Below, in pieces: positions 7,114 to 12,047 of a DNA stretch of 12,047 nucleotides. A program made the position numbers and the translations under genes. The stretch is from Natronohydrobacter sp. Its GTDB lineage: Bacteria; Pseudomonadota; Alphaproteobacteria; Rhodobacterales; Rhodobacteraceae. Every line of letters begins with the position of its first letter. Positions within the stretch are counted from its first letter, which is position 1. The notes beneath the pieces were generated by a model that worked only from the letters and a program-made list of their open reading frames with translations, was not told the DNA's origin and ran no database searches. The DNA is taken from positions 1 to 12,047 of the forward strand of contig SKSL01000165.1 of the NCBI GenBank assembly GCA_007123015.1, given 5' to 3'.

Positions 7114-7464
7114 ATGACCATTTATCATTGCATGATCGATCTCAAACCGGGGGCCAACGCTATCGCTTTTGCACATGCAGTGCAAACCTGGTTTGAGATG
7201 TTGAAATCTGCTGGCAAGATCGAAAACTGGGCTTTGCAGCGCCGAAAATTGCATCTGGCCGGCCCGGGTTTCGCAGATTTTCTGCTCACGATCGACTTGC
7301 AGGATTTGGCGCAACTCGATCTGGCGTTCGAGCACTTGGGCGCGCATCAGGATGCGAGCTTGCGTGCCTATGAACAGATGCACGGCATGATCGACAGGTT
7401 TGAAGTCGGATTGTATCGCAGATATCCCGACAGCATGCGCGCAGAACGGCTTGCCTTGATCTGA
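7114..7464 (+). CDS. Small conserved protein, DUF6614-like
   Basis: A 116-residue soluble protein with no signal peptide or membrane segment. The beginning MTIYHCMIDLKPGANAIAFA, the RRKLHLAGPGFADFLLTIDL segment, LAQLDLAFEHLG and the ending GLYRRYPDSMRAERLALI match a small family common in Rhodobacteraceae that I recall as DUF6614; the number should be checked. The alternating strand-helix pattern suggests a ferredoxin-like or dimeric alpha/beta-barrel fold, which is inference. ATG 7114 was chosen because the conserved reading begins there; the open frame upstream overlaps the end of the gyrA-coupled gene. No good Shine-Dalgarno is visible (TCTGGGG at about -10). Function is unknown. Confidence 0.8.
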   Translation: MTIYHCMIDLKPGANAIAFAHAVQTWFEMLKSAGKIENWALQRRKLHLAGPGFADFLLTIDLQDLAQLDLAFEHLGAHQDASLRAYEQMHGMIDRFEVGLYRRYPDSMRAERLALI

Positions 7465-7480
7465 GTGGATCGGATCAAGG
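7454..7480. terminator. Hairpin over the stop codon of the DUF6614-like gene
   Basis: CCTTGATC (7454-7461) pairs perfectly with GATCAAGG (7473-7480) over an 11-base loop that contains the TGA stop. No T-run follows. It may act with the adjacent palindrome at 7491-7511 to end transcription or protect the 3' end between convergent genes. Confidence 0.45.
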
Positions 7481-7490
7481 GTGCAGGTAA

Positions 7491-7511
7491 GGTGCGTGCT
7501 GAGCACGCACC
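7491..7511. repeat. 21-base near-perfect palindrome, probable terminator or interspersed repeat
   Basis: GGTGCGTGCT (7491-7500) and AGCACGCACC (7502-7511) are exact reverse complements around a single G, with further TA/TA matches outside. As RNA it forms a nine-pair GC-rich stem with a TGA triloop. It sits between the convergent DUF6614-like and RHH genes. The shape and the GGTGCGTGC...GCACGCACC sequence resemble palindromic elements scattered in intergenic regions of this family, but only one copy is visible here. The remaining bases to 7570 show nothing further. Confidence 0.55.
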
Positions 7512-7570
7512 CTACGATTGATCACACTGATGCACTGACATCCGTGGACCGCTCTCATCTCACAGCTAAG

Positions 7571-7792
7571 CTAATCGTCCCCGCTTAGGGCCTGCTCCAG
7601 CACAAAGACCCGTATTGCCGAAGCCAGCCCGACATTATCGCGCTGCGCGTCAATTTCTGCAGCGAGTTGGTTCAATGCCATGCCACGCTGCCGCGCAATG
7701 CGCCGAAATTCCCGCCAGAACAACTCTTCGAGCGATACCGAAGTCCGGTGGCCACGCACGGTCAGGGAGTGTTTGACCGGACGCGCGCTCAT
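7571..7792 (-). CDS. Ribbon-helix-helix domain protein (RHH_4 type)
   Basis: A 73-residue protein that is almost entirely one ribbon-helix-helix domain. A basic strand (KHSLTVRGHRTSVSL, about 7-21) is followed by helix A with the family-typical LEELFWREFRRIARQRG, then ALNQLAAEID, then a second helix NVGLASAIRVFVLEQAL. This matches the RHH_4 family of alphaproteobacteria rather than plasmid antitoxins of the CopG type. Such proteins dimerise and bind DNA through the paired strand, but targets of this family are not known to me. Its ATG overlaps the stop of the DUF4169 gene (7789-7792, ATGA on the minus strand), so the two are one unit. No toxin-like partner is visible. Confidence 0.88.
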   Translation of the reverse strand: MSARPVKHSLTVRGHRTSVSLEELFWREFRRIARQRGMALNQLAAEIDAQRDNVGLASAIRVFVLEQALSGDD

Positions 7793-7965
7793 GCGTCGCG
7801 TTCATGGCCATCAAGCTCACGGCGCGACTTCTCGGCTTGTGTCTTCTCAAGTGCCTTTTGCGCCGCACTGCGCCCGTGCTGAGCTGCGCGCACTGTGGCA
7901 GCGCTGCGTTTTTGCGCGCGGATGGCTTGTTTGCGCGCCAGTCTGAGATTGACGACCTTGCTCAT
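7789..7965 (-). CDS. DUF4169 family protein
   Basis: A 58-residue, very basic and probably helical protein starting MSKVVNLRLARKQAIRAQKR and continuing with AAQHGRSAAQKALEKTQAEK and a final ELDGHERDA. The NLRLARK start, HGR.AA..K and LDGH end match DUF4169, a family of unknown function usually found beside the RHH_4 protein and fumC in Rhodobacteraceae. The frame stays open further upstream, but that part runs across the tmRNA gene in antisense and cannot be coding; the ATG at 7965 is where conserved residues begin. No Shine-Dalgarno precedes it, and a promoter at 7972-8000 would start transcription at the ATG itself. Confidence 0.85.
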   Translation of the reverse strand: MSKVVNLRLARKQAIRAQKRSAATVRAAQHGRSAAQKALEKTQAEKSRRELDGHERDA

Positions 7966-7971
7966 TGCGCA

Positions 7972-8000
7972 ACCATAGCGCGCGCCACAAATGGCCGCAA
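7972..8000 (-). promoter_or_regulatory. Candidate promoter of the DUF4169-RHH unit, leaderless
   Basis: On the minus strand TTGCGG (8000-7995), a 17-base spacer and TATGGT (7977-7972) end six bases before the ATG at 7965. Transcription would begin at or next to the A of the start codon, which agrees with the absence of a ribosome site. The promoter match is moderate. Confidence 0.45.
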
Positions 8001-8039
8001 TCTGCAAAGCAATTGGACCATTCTGTTCAGTCTTGTCCC

Positions 8040-8068
8040 TTGCAGGTCGCAGCTTGTGCGCATAGATA
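8040..8068 (+). promoter_or_regulatory. Candidate ssrA promoter
   Basis: TTGCAG (8040-8045), a 17-base spacer and TAGATA (8063-8068) place the start near 8075, which gives an acceptor piece of about 79 bases ending at CCA 8153. This is a reasonable size for a two-piece tmRNA. The -10 fits only partly. Confidence 0.5.
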
Positions 8069-8074
8069 TGTCTT

Positions 8075-8390
8075 GTCTCGAAAGGGACTATGGACATAAA
8101 CGCGCTCGTAATAAGCGGATCGGACCCGGGGGCGGTACCCGGCGGCTCCACCAATATCCTTCATTTGGGGATGATGGGGCCGAAACAGGATCGACGAACG
8201 TCTAAAGGGGTTAGCTTTGTCTCGGTGAGCCACCACCGTTATCGGTGCAATACGTACAGTTGCAAATGACAACCGTGCTCCGGTCGCAGTCGCAGCGTAA
8301 GCTGTCACAAGACCGAAACTTAAGCCCTTGCGCCTAGCCGCGTAAGGCGGGGTTCGCAGGCACCTGGCAACAGAAGCCTGCACTTTCCAC
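8075..8390 (+). ncRNA. ssrA: Two-piece, circularly permuted tmRNA (alphaproteobacterial type)
   Basis: Transfer-messenger RNA that rescues stalled ribosomes and tags the unfinished protein for proteolysis. The acceptor piece comes first and ends in CGGCTCC-A-CCA (8143-8153). A spacer of 22 bases (8154-8175) is removed, and the coding piece begins GGGGCCG (8176-8182). These two 7-mers pair completely, with G-U at the third pair, the alanine identity element. A five-pair T stem (CCGGG 8126-8130 with CCCGG 8138-8142) abuts the acceptor strand. The coding piece has the tmRNA-typical AACAGGATCGACG, a pseudoknot region, and the tag frame at 8262-8300 with A at -4 of the resume codon. Hairpins CCTTGCG/CGTAAGG (8326-8347) and GCAGGC/GCCTGC (8356-8381) follow. 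The outer ends are estimates: 5' from the promoter, 3' from the last hairpin. Confidence 0.95.
8262..8300 (+). other. tmRNA tag reading frame, ANDNRAPVAVAA
   Basis: Codons GCA AAT GAC AAC CGT GCT CCG GTC GCA GTC GCA GCG and TAA. With the alanine carried by the tmRNA the tag is AANDNRAPVAVAA. The AANDN start is the part bound by alpha-type SspB, and the C-terminal VAA is the ClpX degron shared with Caulobacter (AANDNFAEEFAVAA). The resume GCA is preceded by CAGTT, which keeps the A four bases upstream known to set the frame in E. coli. Confidence 0.93.
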
Positions 8391-8498
8391 AAAGCTTGTC
8401 TGATCCTGCGCCAGCGTGCAGAAACTTACGGACAGGTGTCAGTCTGGTCTTTCAATCATCTGCGAAACTTCTAAACTTACGCCAGAAAGTGAGGGCGG

Positions 8499-8960
8499 AT
8501 GACCAGCGGAATTGATTACGGCAATCTGATGCATGACGCCATGCGGGGGCTGATCCGCAAGGTCATGGAAAGTGTTGCGCGGGACGGGTTGCCCGGAGAG
8601 CATCATTTCTTCATCACGATCGACACGACCCATCCGGATATGCAGATGGCGGATTGGTTGCGCGAGCGTTATCCCGAAGAGATCACCCTCGTCGTCCAGC
8701 ATTGGTTCGAGAACCTCTCTGTGCAAGACGAGGGCTTCGCGATCACGCTGAATTTCGGCAATGCGCCCGAGCCGCTCTATATCCCGTTCGATTCGATCTC
8801 GACCTTTGTGGACCCTTCTGTCGAATTCGGACTGCGTTTCGAGCTGCATCACGATGATGATGACATCGAAGATGATGACGAAGAAGCGCCCATGATCGAA
8901 GATGCGCCGCATGAGCCGAAATCCGGTGAAGTTGTAAGTCTGGACAGGTTTCGAAAGTAA
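8499..8960 (+). CDS. sspB: SspB-family ClpXP adaptor (alpha type)
   Basis: Adaptor that binds the ssrA tag and ClpX and so speeds degradation of tmRNA-tagged proteins. The 153 residues contain the SspB core: an N-terminal helix (IDYGNLMHDAMRGLIRKVME), HHFFITIDTTHP, the LPxW-like strand region, and FGNAPEPLYIPFDSISTFVDPS followed by GLRFE. A strongly acidic linker (117-129, HHDDDDIEDDDEE) joins the core to a short C-terminal tail VVSLDRFRK (145-153), which corresponds to the ClpX-binding tail of alpha-type SspB. The older annotation for this family is DUF1321 or 'stringent starvation protein B-like'. AGTGAGGG sits four to five bases before the ATG. It lies about 110 bases after ssrA on the same strand and precedes fumC by 87 bases. 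Confidence 0.93.
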   Translation: MTSGIDYGNLMHDAMRGLIRKVMESVARDGLPGEHHFFITIDTTHPDMQMADWLRERYPEEITLVVQHWFENLSVQDEGFAITLNFGNAPEPLYIPFDSISTFVDPSVEFGLRFELHHDDDDIEDDDEEAPMIEDAPHEPKSGEVVSLDRFRK

Positions 8961-9047
8961 GCGACTGTATGCCACCGTATGCTGATTGATTTTCGCTGAT
9001 GCGCCCGCTAAGCACTGTGCGACCATTCGTTGCAAGGAGCTTTGCGC

Positions 9048-10442
9048 ATGACTGCCACCCGCCGCGAGACTGACAGTTTCGGCCCTCTTGATGTACCTGC
9101 CGACAAGTATTGGGGCGCGCAGACGCAACGCTCGATCCTGAACTTCCCGATTGGCTGGGAGCGCCAGCCCGTCCCGATCATCCGCGCGCTAGGTGCGGTC
9201 AAATGGGCCTGCGCGCTGGTGAATATGGAGCAGGGCACATTGGACGAAACCCGTGGCAAGGCCATTGTTGCTGCTGCGACCGAGGTGTTCGAGGGCCAGT
9301 TTGATGACAATTTCCCGCTTGTTGTCTGGCAGACGGGATCTGGCACGCAATCCAACATGAACGCCAATGAAGTGATCTCGAATCGCGCTATCGAGATGCT
9401 GGGCGGGGTGATGGGGTCGAAAGACCCGGTGCACCCGAATGATCATTGCAATATGGGGCAGTCCTCGAACGACACTTTTCCAACAGCAATGCACATCGCC
9501 ATCGGGATGCTCGCGCGCGATGTACTGCTGCCGGGACTGTCCAAGCTGCATGATGCGCTGGCCGCGAAGTCCGAGGAATTCAAGGATATCATCAAGATCG
9601 GGCGCACCCATACGCAGGATGCAACGCCCCTGACGCTGGGGCAGGAATTCGGCGGCTACGCGCATCAGGTCAAGATGGGGATCGCGCGGGTCGAAATGTG
9701 CCTGCCGCAGATTTACGAGTTGGCACAGGGCGGCACGGCGGTCGGCACCGGGCTGAACACGCGCAAGGGCTGGGATGTGAAGGTCGCCGCGCATGTTGCT
9801 GAAATCACAGGGCTTCCGTTCCGCACGGCACCCAACAAATTCGAAGCATTGGCCGCGCATGATGCGATGGTGATGTTCTCGGGCGCGTTGAAGACTGTGG
9901 CGGCCTCGCTCTTCAAGATCGCCAATGACATGCGGCTTCTGGGCTCTGGGCCGCGTTCAGGGTTGGGCGAGTTGATCCTGCCGGAGAATGAACCGGGCTC
10001 GTCGATCATGCCGGGCAAGGTGAACCCGACACAGGCCGAAGCGCTGACGATGGTCTGCGCGCATGTGATGGGCAATGATGCTGCGGTCGGGTTTGCTGGC
10101 AGCCAGGGGCATTTCGAGTTGAACGTCTACAACCCGATGATGAGCTACAATGTGCTTCAATCGATGCAGCTTCTGGGCGATGCGGCGTCATCCTTCACCG
10201 ATAACATGGTTGTCGGCACACAGGCCAATGTCGAGCGTATTGACCGGCTGATGAAGGAATCGTTGATGCTGGTCACAGCGCTGGCGCCCACCATCGGCTA
10301 TGATAACGCGACCAAGGTCGCCAAGACCGCGCATAAGAACGGCACCACGCTGCGCGAGGAAGCGATTGCGCTCGGCTTTGTCGATGGTGAGACTTTCGAC
10401 CGCGTGGTCCGCCCCGAGGACATGATCGGTCCCAAGGACTGA
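9048..10442 (+). CDS. fumC: Class II fumarate hydratase
   Basis: Iron-independent fumarase of the citric acid cycle, interconverting fumarate and (S)-malate as a cytosolic homotetramer. The 464 residues align almost without gaps to E. coli FumC (467): TGSGTQSNMNANEVI, GQSSNDTFPTAMH, catalytic H188 in GRTHTQDATPL, and the mobile signature loop G317-S-S-I-M-P-G-K-V-N-P with catalytic S318 and K324. A TTG at 9030 also opens the frame, but AAGGAG (9034-9039) is placed eight bases before ATG 9048, which fixes the start. The gene ends at a GC-rich hairpin facing a convergent gene. In this bacterial group fumC, sspB and the DUF4169/RHH pair are usually neighbours; the shared function, if any, is not obvious. 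Confidence 0.98.
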   Translation: MTATRRETDSFGPLDVPADKYWGAQTQRSILNFPIGWERQPVPIIRALGAVKWACALVNMEQGTLDETRGKAIVAAATEVFEGQFDDNFPLVVWQTGSGTQSNMNANEVISNRAIEMLGGVMGSKDPVHPNDHCNMGQSSNDTFPTAMHIAIGMLARDVLLPGLSKLHDALAAKSEEFKDIIKIGRTHTQDATPLTLGQEFGGYAHQVKMGIARVEMCLPQIYELAQGGTAVGTGLNTRKGWDVKVAAHVAEITGLPFRTAPNKFEALAAHDAMVMFSGALKTVAASLFKIANDMRLLGSGPRSGLGELILPENEPGSSIMPGKVNPTQAEALTMVCAHVMGNDAAVGFAGSQGHFELNVYNPMMSYNVLQSMQLLGDAASSFTDNMVVGTQANVERIDRLMKESLMLVTALAPTIGYDNATKVAKTAHKNGTTLREEAIALGFVDGETFDRVVRPEDMIGPKD

Positions 10443-10450
10443 CATGAGCT

Positions 10451-10475
10451 GCGCGCGTCCGCCATGGGCGCGCGC
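10451..10475. terminator. GC-rich hairpin between convergent fumC and nucleoside hydrolase
   Basis: GCGCGCGTCC (10451-10460) and GGGCGCGCGC (10466-10475) form a ten-pair stem (one G-U on the plus strand) with loop GCCAT. It fills most of the 36 bases between the two stop codons, so it can act on both transcripts. No T-run follows on either side (CAATTA on the plus strand), so it is not a textbook intrinsic terminator. Confidence 0.65.
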
Positions 10476-10478
10476 CAA

Positions 10479-11411
10479 TTACAGACGCGCCAGCCTTTCG
10501 GTCAGCAGCGCGAAGAAGCCTTCATCATCGATCCCGCCCATGAAATGCGCATTGGGCGCGCGGCCAGAGACACGCCACCAATCGGCAACTGTCATTCCCA
10601 GTGTCAGATCTGATCCTGTCTCGATCTCGACATTGATATGGCGGCCCGTGAAGAGATCAGGCTTGATCAGATAGGCAATCGTGCAGGGGTCGTGCAGCGG
10701 CGCGCCTTCAGAGCCGTATTTTTCCTTGTCAAAGCGCTCGAAGAAATCGGTCCAACTTGCCACAGCGGGGCCGACGCGACCCGCGTTGCGGAACCCCTCG
10801 ACCCGCGCACGCGAGGTCAGCGCCTTGTGGGTCACATCAAGCGGCATGACGACCAGCGGCACCTTCGCATCAAAGACGATTTTTGCAGCTTCCGGGTCGA
10901 CATAGATGTTGAACTCGGCGGCAGGCGTGATGTTGCCGCCTTCAAAATACCCGCCGCCCATCAGCACGATTTCCTGTATCCGCGGGATGATGTCGGGCGC
11001 GCGTTGCATGGCCGTGGCGATATTGGTCAGCGGGCCGATGGGGCAGAGTGTGACTGTGCCTGCGGGTTCGGCGCGCAGAGTGTCGATCAGGAAATCGACG
11101 GCATGGCGGTCCTGCAGGGGCATTGTCGGGTCGGGCAGGGTCAGGCCATCAAGGCCGGTCTTGCCATGGACATGCTCGGCAGTGACCAGCTTGCGCGACA
11201 AGGGCGCGTCACAGCCTGCAAAGACGCGTGTTTCTGGACGCCCGGCCAACTCGCAGACGATCCGCGCGTTTTTCGCGGTCAGTTCAAGCGGCACATTCCC
11301 TGCCACACAAGTAATGCCCAGAAGCTCGAGCTCTGGCGACGCAAGTGCAAGCAAGATTGCGACAGCATCATCCTGTCCGGGGTCCGTATCAATGATGATC
11401 TTGCGTGCCAA
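10479..11411 (-). CDS. Nucleoside hydrolase (inosine-uridine preferring family)
   Basis: Hydrolyses the N-glycosidic bond of ribonucleosides to a base and ribose, for nucleoside salvage in the cytosol. Using the TTG start at 11411 the protein has 310 residues, typical for the family. The calcium and ribose site starts with D8-T-D10-P-G-Q-D14-D15; later come CPIGPLTNIA, the MGG(G)YF turn, EFNIYVDPEAA, and H240-D241-P, with the general-acid His and last calcium Asp. A further TTG at 11441 opens the same frame, but GAGGA lies seven bases before the TTG at 11411 and family members begin close to this point. Neither candidate is ATG. Base preference (pyrimidine or purine) cannot be read reliably. 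It is convergent with fumC and divergent from the acyl-CoA dehydrogenase. Confidence 0.93.
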   Translation of the reverse strand: MARKIIIDTDPGQDDAVAILLALASPELELLGITCVAGNVPLELTAKNARIVCELAGRPETRVFAGCDAPLSRKLVTAEHVHGKTGLDGLTLPDPTMPLQDRHAVDFLIDTLRAEPAGTVTLCPIGPLTNIATAMQRAPDIIPRIQEIVLMGGGYFEGGNITPAAEFNIYVDPEAAKIVFDAKVPLVVMPLDVTHKALTSRARVEGFRNAGRVGPAVASWTDFFERFDKEKYGSEGAPLHDPCTIAYLIKPDLFTGRHINVEIETGSDLTLGMTVADWWRVSGRAPNAHFMGGIDDEGFFALLTERLARL

Positions 11412-11504
11412 GGGCCTGTCCTCTGTTCTGTTACGCGGCAAGCATGCGTCAGCGCGCCATCAGGTTCAATCCTTCCTGTTTGCGCTACAGGCTGCAGAAA
11501 TCAT

Positions 11505-11534
11505 TTGACGCAAGCCAAGAGTCCCGCGTATTAA
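11505..11534 (+). promoter_or_regulatory. Promoter of the isovaleryl-CoA dehydrogenase gene
   Basis: TTGACG (11505-11510), an 18-base spacer and TATTAA (11529-11534) form the best sigma-70-type promoter in the window, with an expected start near 11541, about 30 bases before the ATG. The downstream palindrome covers the end of the -10 and the start site. Confidence 0.6.
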
Positions 11535-11553
11535 ATGAACAAGCGTTCAGTTA
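11532..11553. promoter_or_regulatory. Palindromic operator, probably for a TetR-family repressor
   Basis: TGAAC (11536-11540), AAGC, GTTCA (11545-11549) is a perfect inverted repeat, extended by TAA (11532-11534) and TTA (11551-11553) on the outside, so eight of nine arm positions match over 22 bases. It lies across the -10 end and transcription start of the promoter, where bound repressor would block initiation. TGAAC/GTTCA palindromes of this kind are typical of TetR regulators of fatty-acid and branched-chain acyl-CoA genes. The regulator itself is not in the window. Confidence 0.6.
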
Positions 11554-11571
11554 TGGGGGGGACTCTACGCC

Positions 11572-12047
11572 ATGTTCACAGCATCGATGCGCTTCGATCT
11601 GGGCGAGGACGTTAACGCATTGCGCGACATGGTGCATCGCTGGGCGCAGGAGCGGGTGAAGCCCATCGCCGCCGAAGTGGACCGTTCGAATCATTTCCCG
11701 AATGAGCTGTGGCGCGAAATGGGCGATTTGGGCCTGTTGGGCATCACAGTGCCTGAAGAGATGGGTGGCGCAGGCATGGGGTATCTGGCGCATGTGATTG
11801 CCGTGGAAGAAATCGCACGCGCCTCGGCCTCGGTTTCACTCTCTTACGGGGCGCATAGCAATCTTTGCGTGAACCAGATCAAGCTGAACGGCAATGACGA
11901 TCAGCGCGCGCGCTACTTGCCGAAGCTCATCTCGGGCGAACATGTGGGCGCTCTGGCCATGTCCGAAGCGGGCGCAGGGTCCGATGTGGTGGGCATGAAG
12001 CTGCGCGCCAAAAAGAAGAATGATCGCTTTGTTCTGAACGGTACAAA
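11572..12047 (+). CDS. ivd: Isovaleryl-CoA dehydrogenase, N-terminal part (cut by window end)
   Basis: FAD enzyme of leucine breakdown that oxidises isovaleryl-CoA to 3-methylcrotonyl-CoA and passes electrons to ETF. The 158 codons present cover the N-terminal helical domain and the start of the middle beta domain. The stretch SVSLSYGAHSNLCVNQI, then YLPKLISGEHVGALAMSEAG, closely follows the isovaleryl-CoA subfamily, including the human enzyme. A-M-S-E-A-G-A-G-S-D-V-V-G (residues 129-141) is the first acyl-CoA dehydrogenase signature. The catalytic Glu lies beyond the window; full length should be about 385-390. ATG 11572 has a GGGGGGGA tract nine bases upstream; M6 is an alternative start. 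The usual neighbours in this group, the methylcrotonyl-CoA carboxylase genes, would lie downstream. Confidence 0.93.
   Translation, partial: MFTASMRFDLGEDVNALRDMVHRWAQERVKPIAAEVDRSNHFPNELWREMGDLGLLGITVPEEMGGAGMGYLAHVIAVEEIARASASVSLSYGAHSNLCVNQIKLNGNDDQRARYLPKLISGEHVGALAMSEAGAGSDVVGMKLRAKKKNDRFVLNGT

Noticed and set aside
7571..7965. A toxin-antitoxin pair formed by the RHH and DUF4169 proteins
   Set aside because: The RHH protein is of the RHH_4 chromosomal type and the partner is a short basic helical protein without toxin features; the pair is a standard neighbour of fumC.
8111..8153. An ordinary tRNA gene ending in CCA
   Set aside because: There is no anticodon or D arm upstream; the 3' half pairs instead with GGGGCCG at 8176 and belongs to the permuted tmRNA.
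7966..8392. Open frames through the tmRNA region (for example 8027-8392 minus and 7804-8205 plus)
   Set aside because: They run through a structured RNA gene and carry no protein family features.
8961..9047. Promoter for fumC (TTGATT-17-TAAGCA)
   Set aside because: The -10 match is too weak to report; fumC may have its own promoter or be read through from sspB.
10638..11534. Plus-strand 298-residue frame opposite the nucleoside hydrolase
   Set aside because: The minus strand encodes a complete enzyme with all catalytic motifs; the plus frame is a shadow.
1..12047. CRISPR array, prophage, insertion sequence or defence island
   Set aside because: No spaced direct repeats, transposase, integrase or phage genes were found; the gene content is mainly housekeeping.

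Overview
The window reads as a chromosomal segment of an alphaproteobacterium of the Rhodobacteraceae (roseobacter/Rhodobacter) type. The evidence is the GC-rich coding sequence, a two-piece circularly permuted tmRNA gene, an alpha-type SspB ending in VVSLDRFRK, a Usg-family protein, DUF4169 and RHH_4 proteins next to fumC, and a 908-residue GyrA with HGDSAVYE in its quinolone-determining region. Coding density is high, genes are often joined by ATGA or TGATG overlaps, and I see no insertion sequence, prophage, CRISPR array or defence island.

Region by region (+ strand unless noted). 1-2383: end of an Mla/PqiB-type lipid-transport operon, comprising the last codons of an upstream gene (probably the ABC ATPase), a long single-MCE-domain membrane protein and an auxiliary lipoprotein. 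2384-2493: a spacer holding two mutually exclusive hairpins. 2494-3524: a DedA/YqaA-like membrane protein coupled to DsbB. 3521-3820 (-): usg, whose stop codon overlaps the dsbB stop tail to tail. 3821-4014: divergent promoter region. 4015-7058: gyrA and an overlapping small unknown gene. 7114-7464: a small conserved uncharacterised protein, followed by two hairpins. 7571-7965 (-): a two-gene unit of a DUF4169 protein and a ribbon-helix-helix protein. 8075 to about 8390: ssrA (tmRNA). 8499-8960: sspB. 9048-10442: fumC, ending at a GC-rich hairpin shared with the convergent nucleoside hydrolase (10479-11411, -). 11572-end: the 5' part of an isovaleryl-CoA dehydrogenase gene, behind a good promoter overlapped by a palindromic operator.

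The clearest functional pairing is ssrA with sspB. The tmRNA encodes the tag ANDNRAPVAVAA, which becomes AANDNRAPVAVAA with the charged alanine. The gene about 110 bp downstream encodes the adaptor expected to deliver proteins carrying that tag to ClpXP. The envelope genes at the left end form a second theme: lipid transport, a DedA-type transporter and oxidative folding.

I found no convincing wholly new multi-gene system. The most useful leads are the unknown gene coupled to gyrA, the switch-like hairpins before the DedA gene, the long repeat-bearing MCE protein, the probably leaderless DUF4169-RHH unit divergent from ssrA, and the operator in front of the leucine-catabolism gene.
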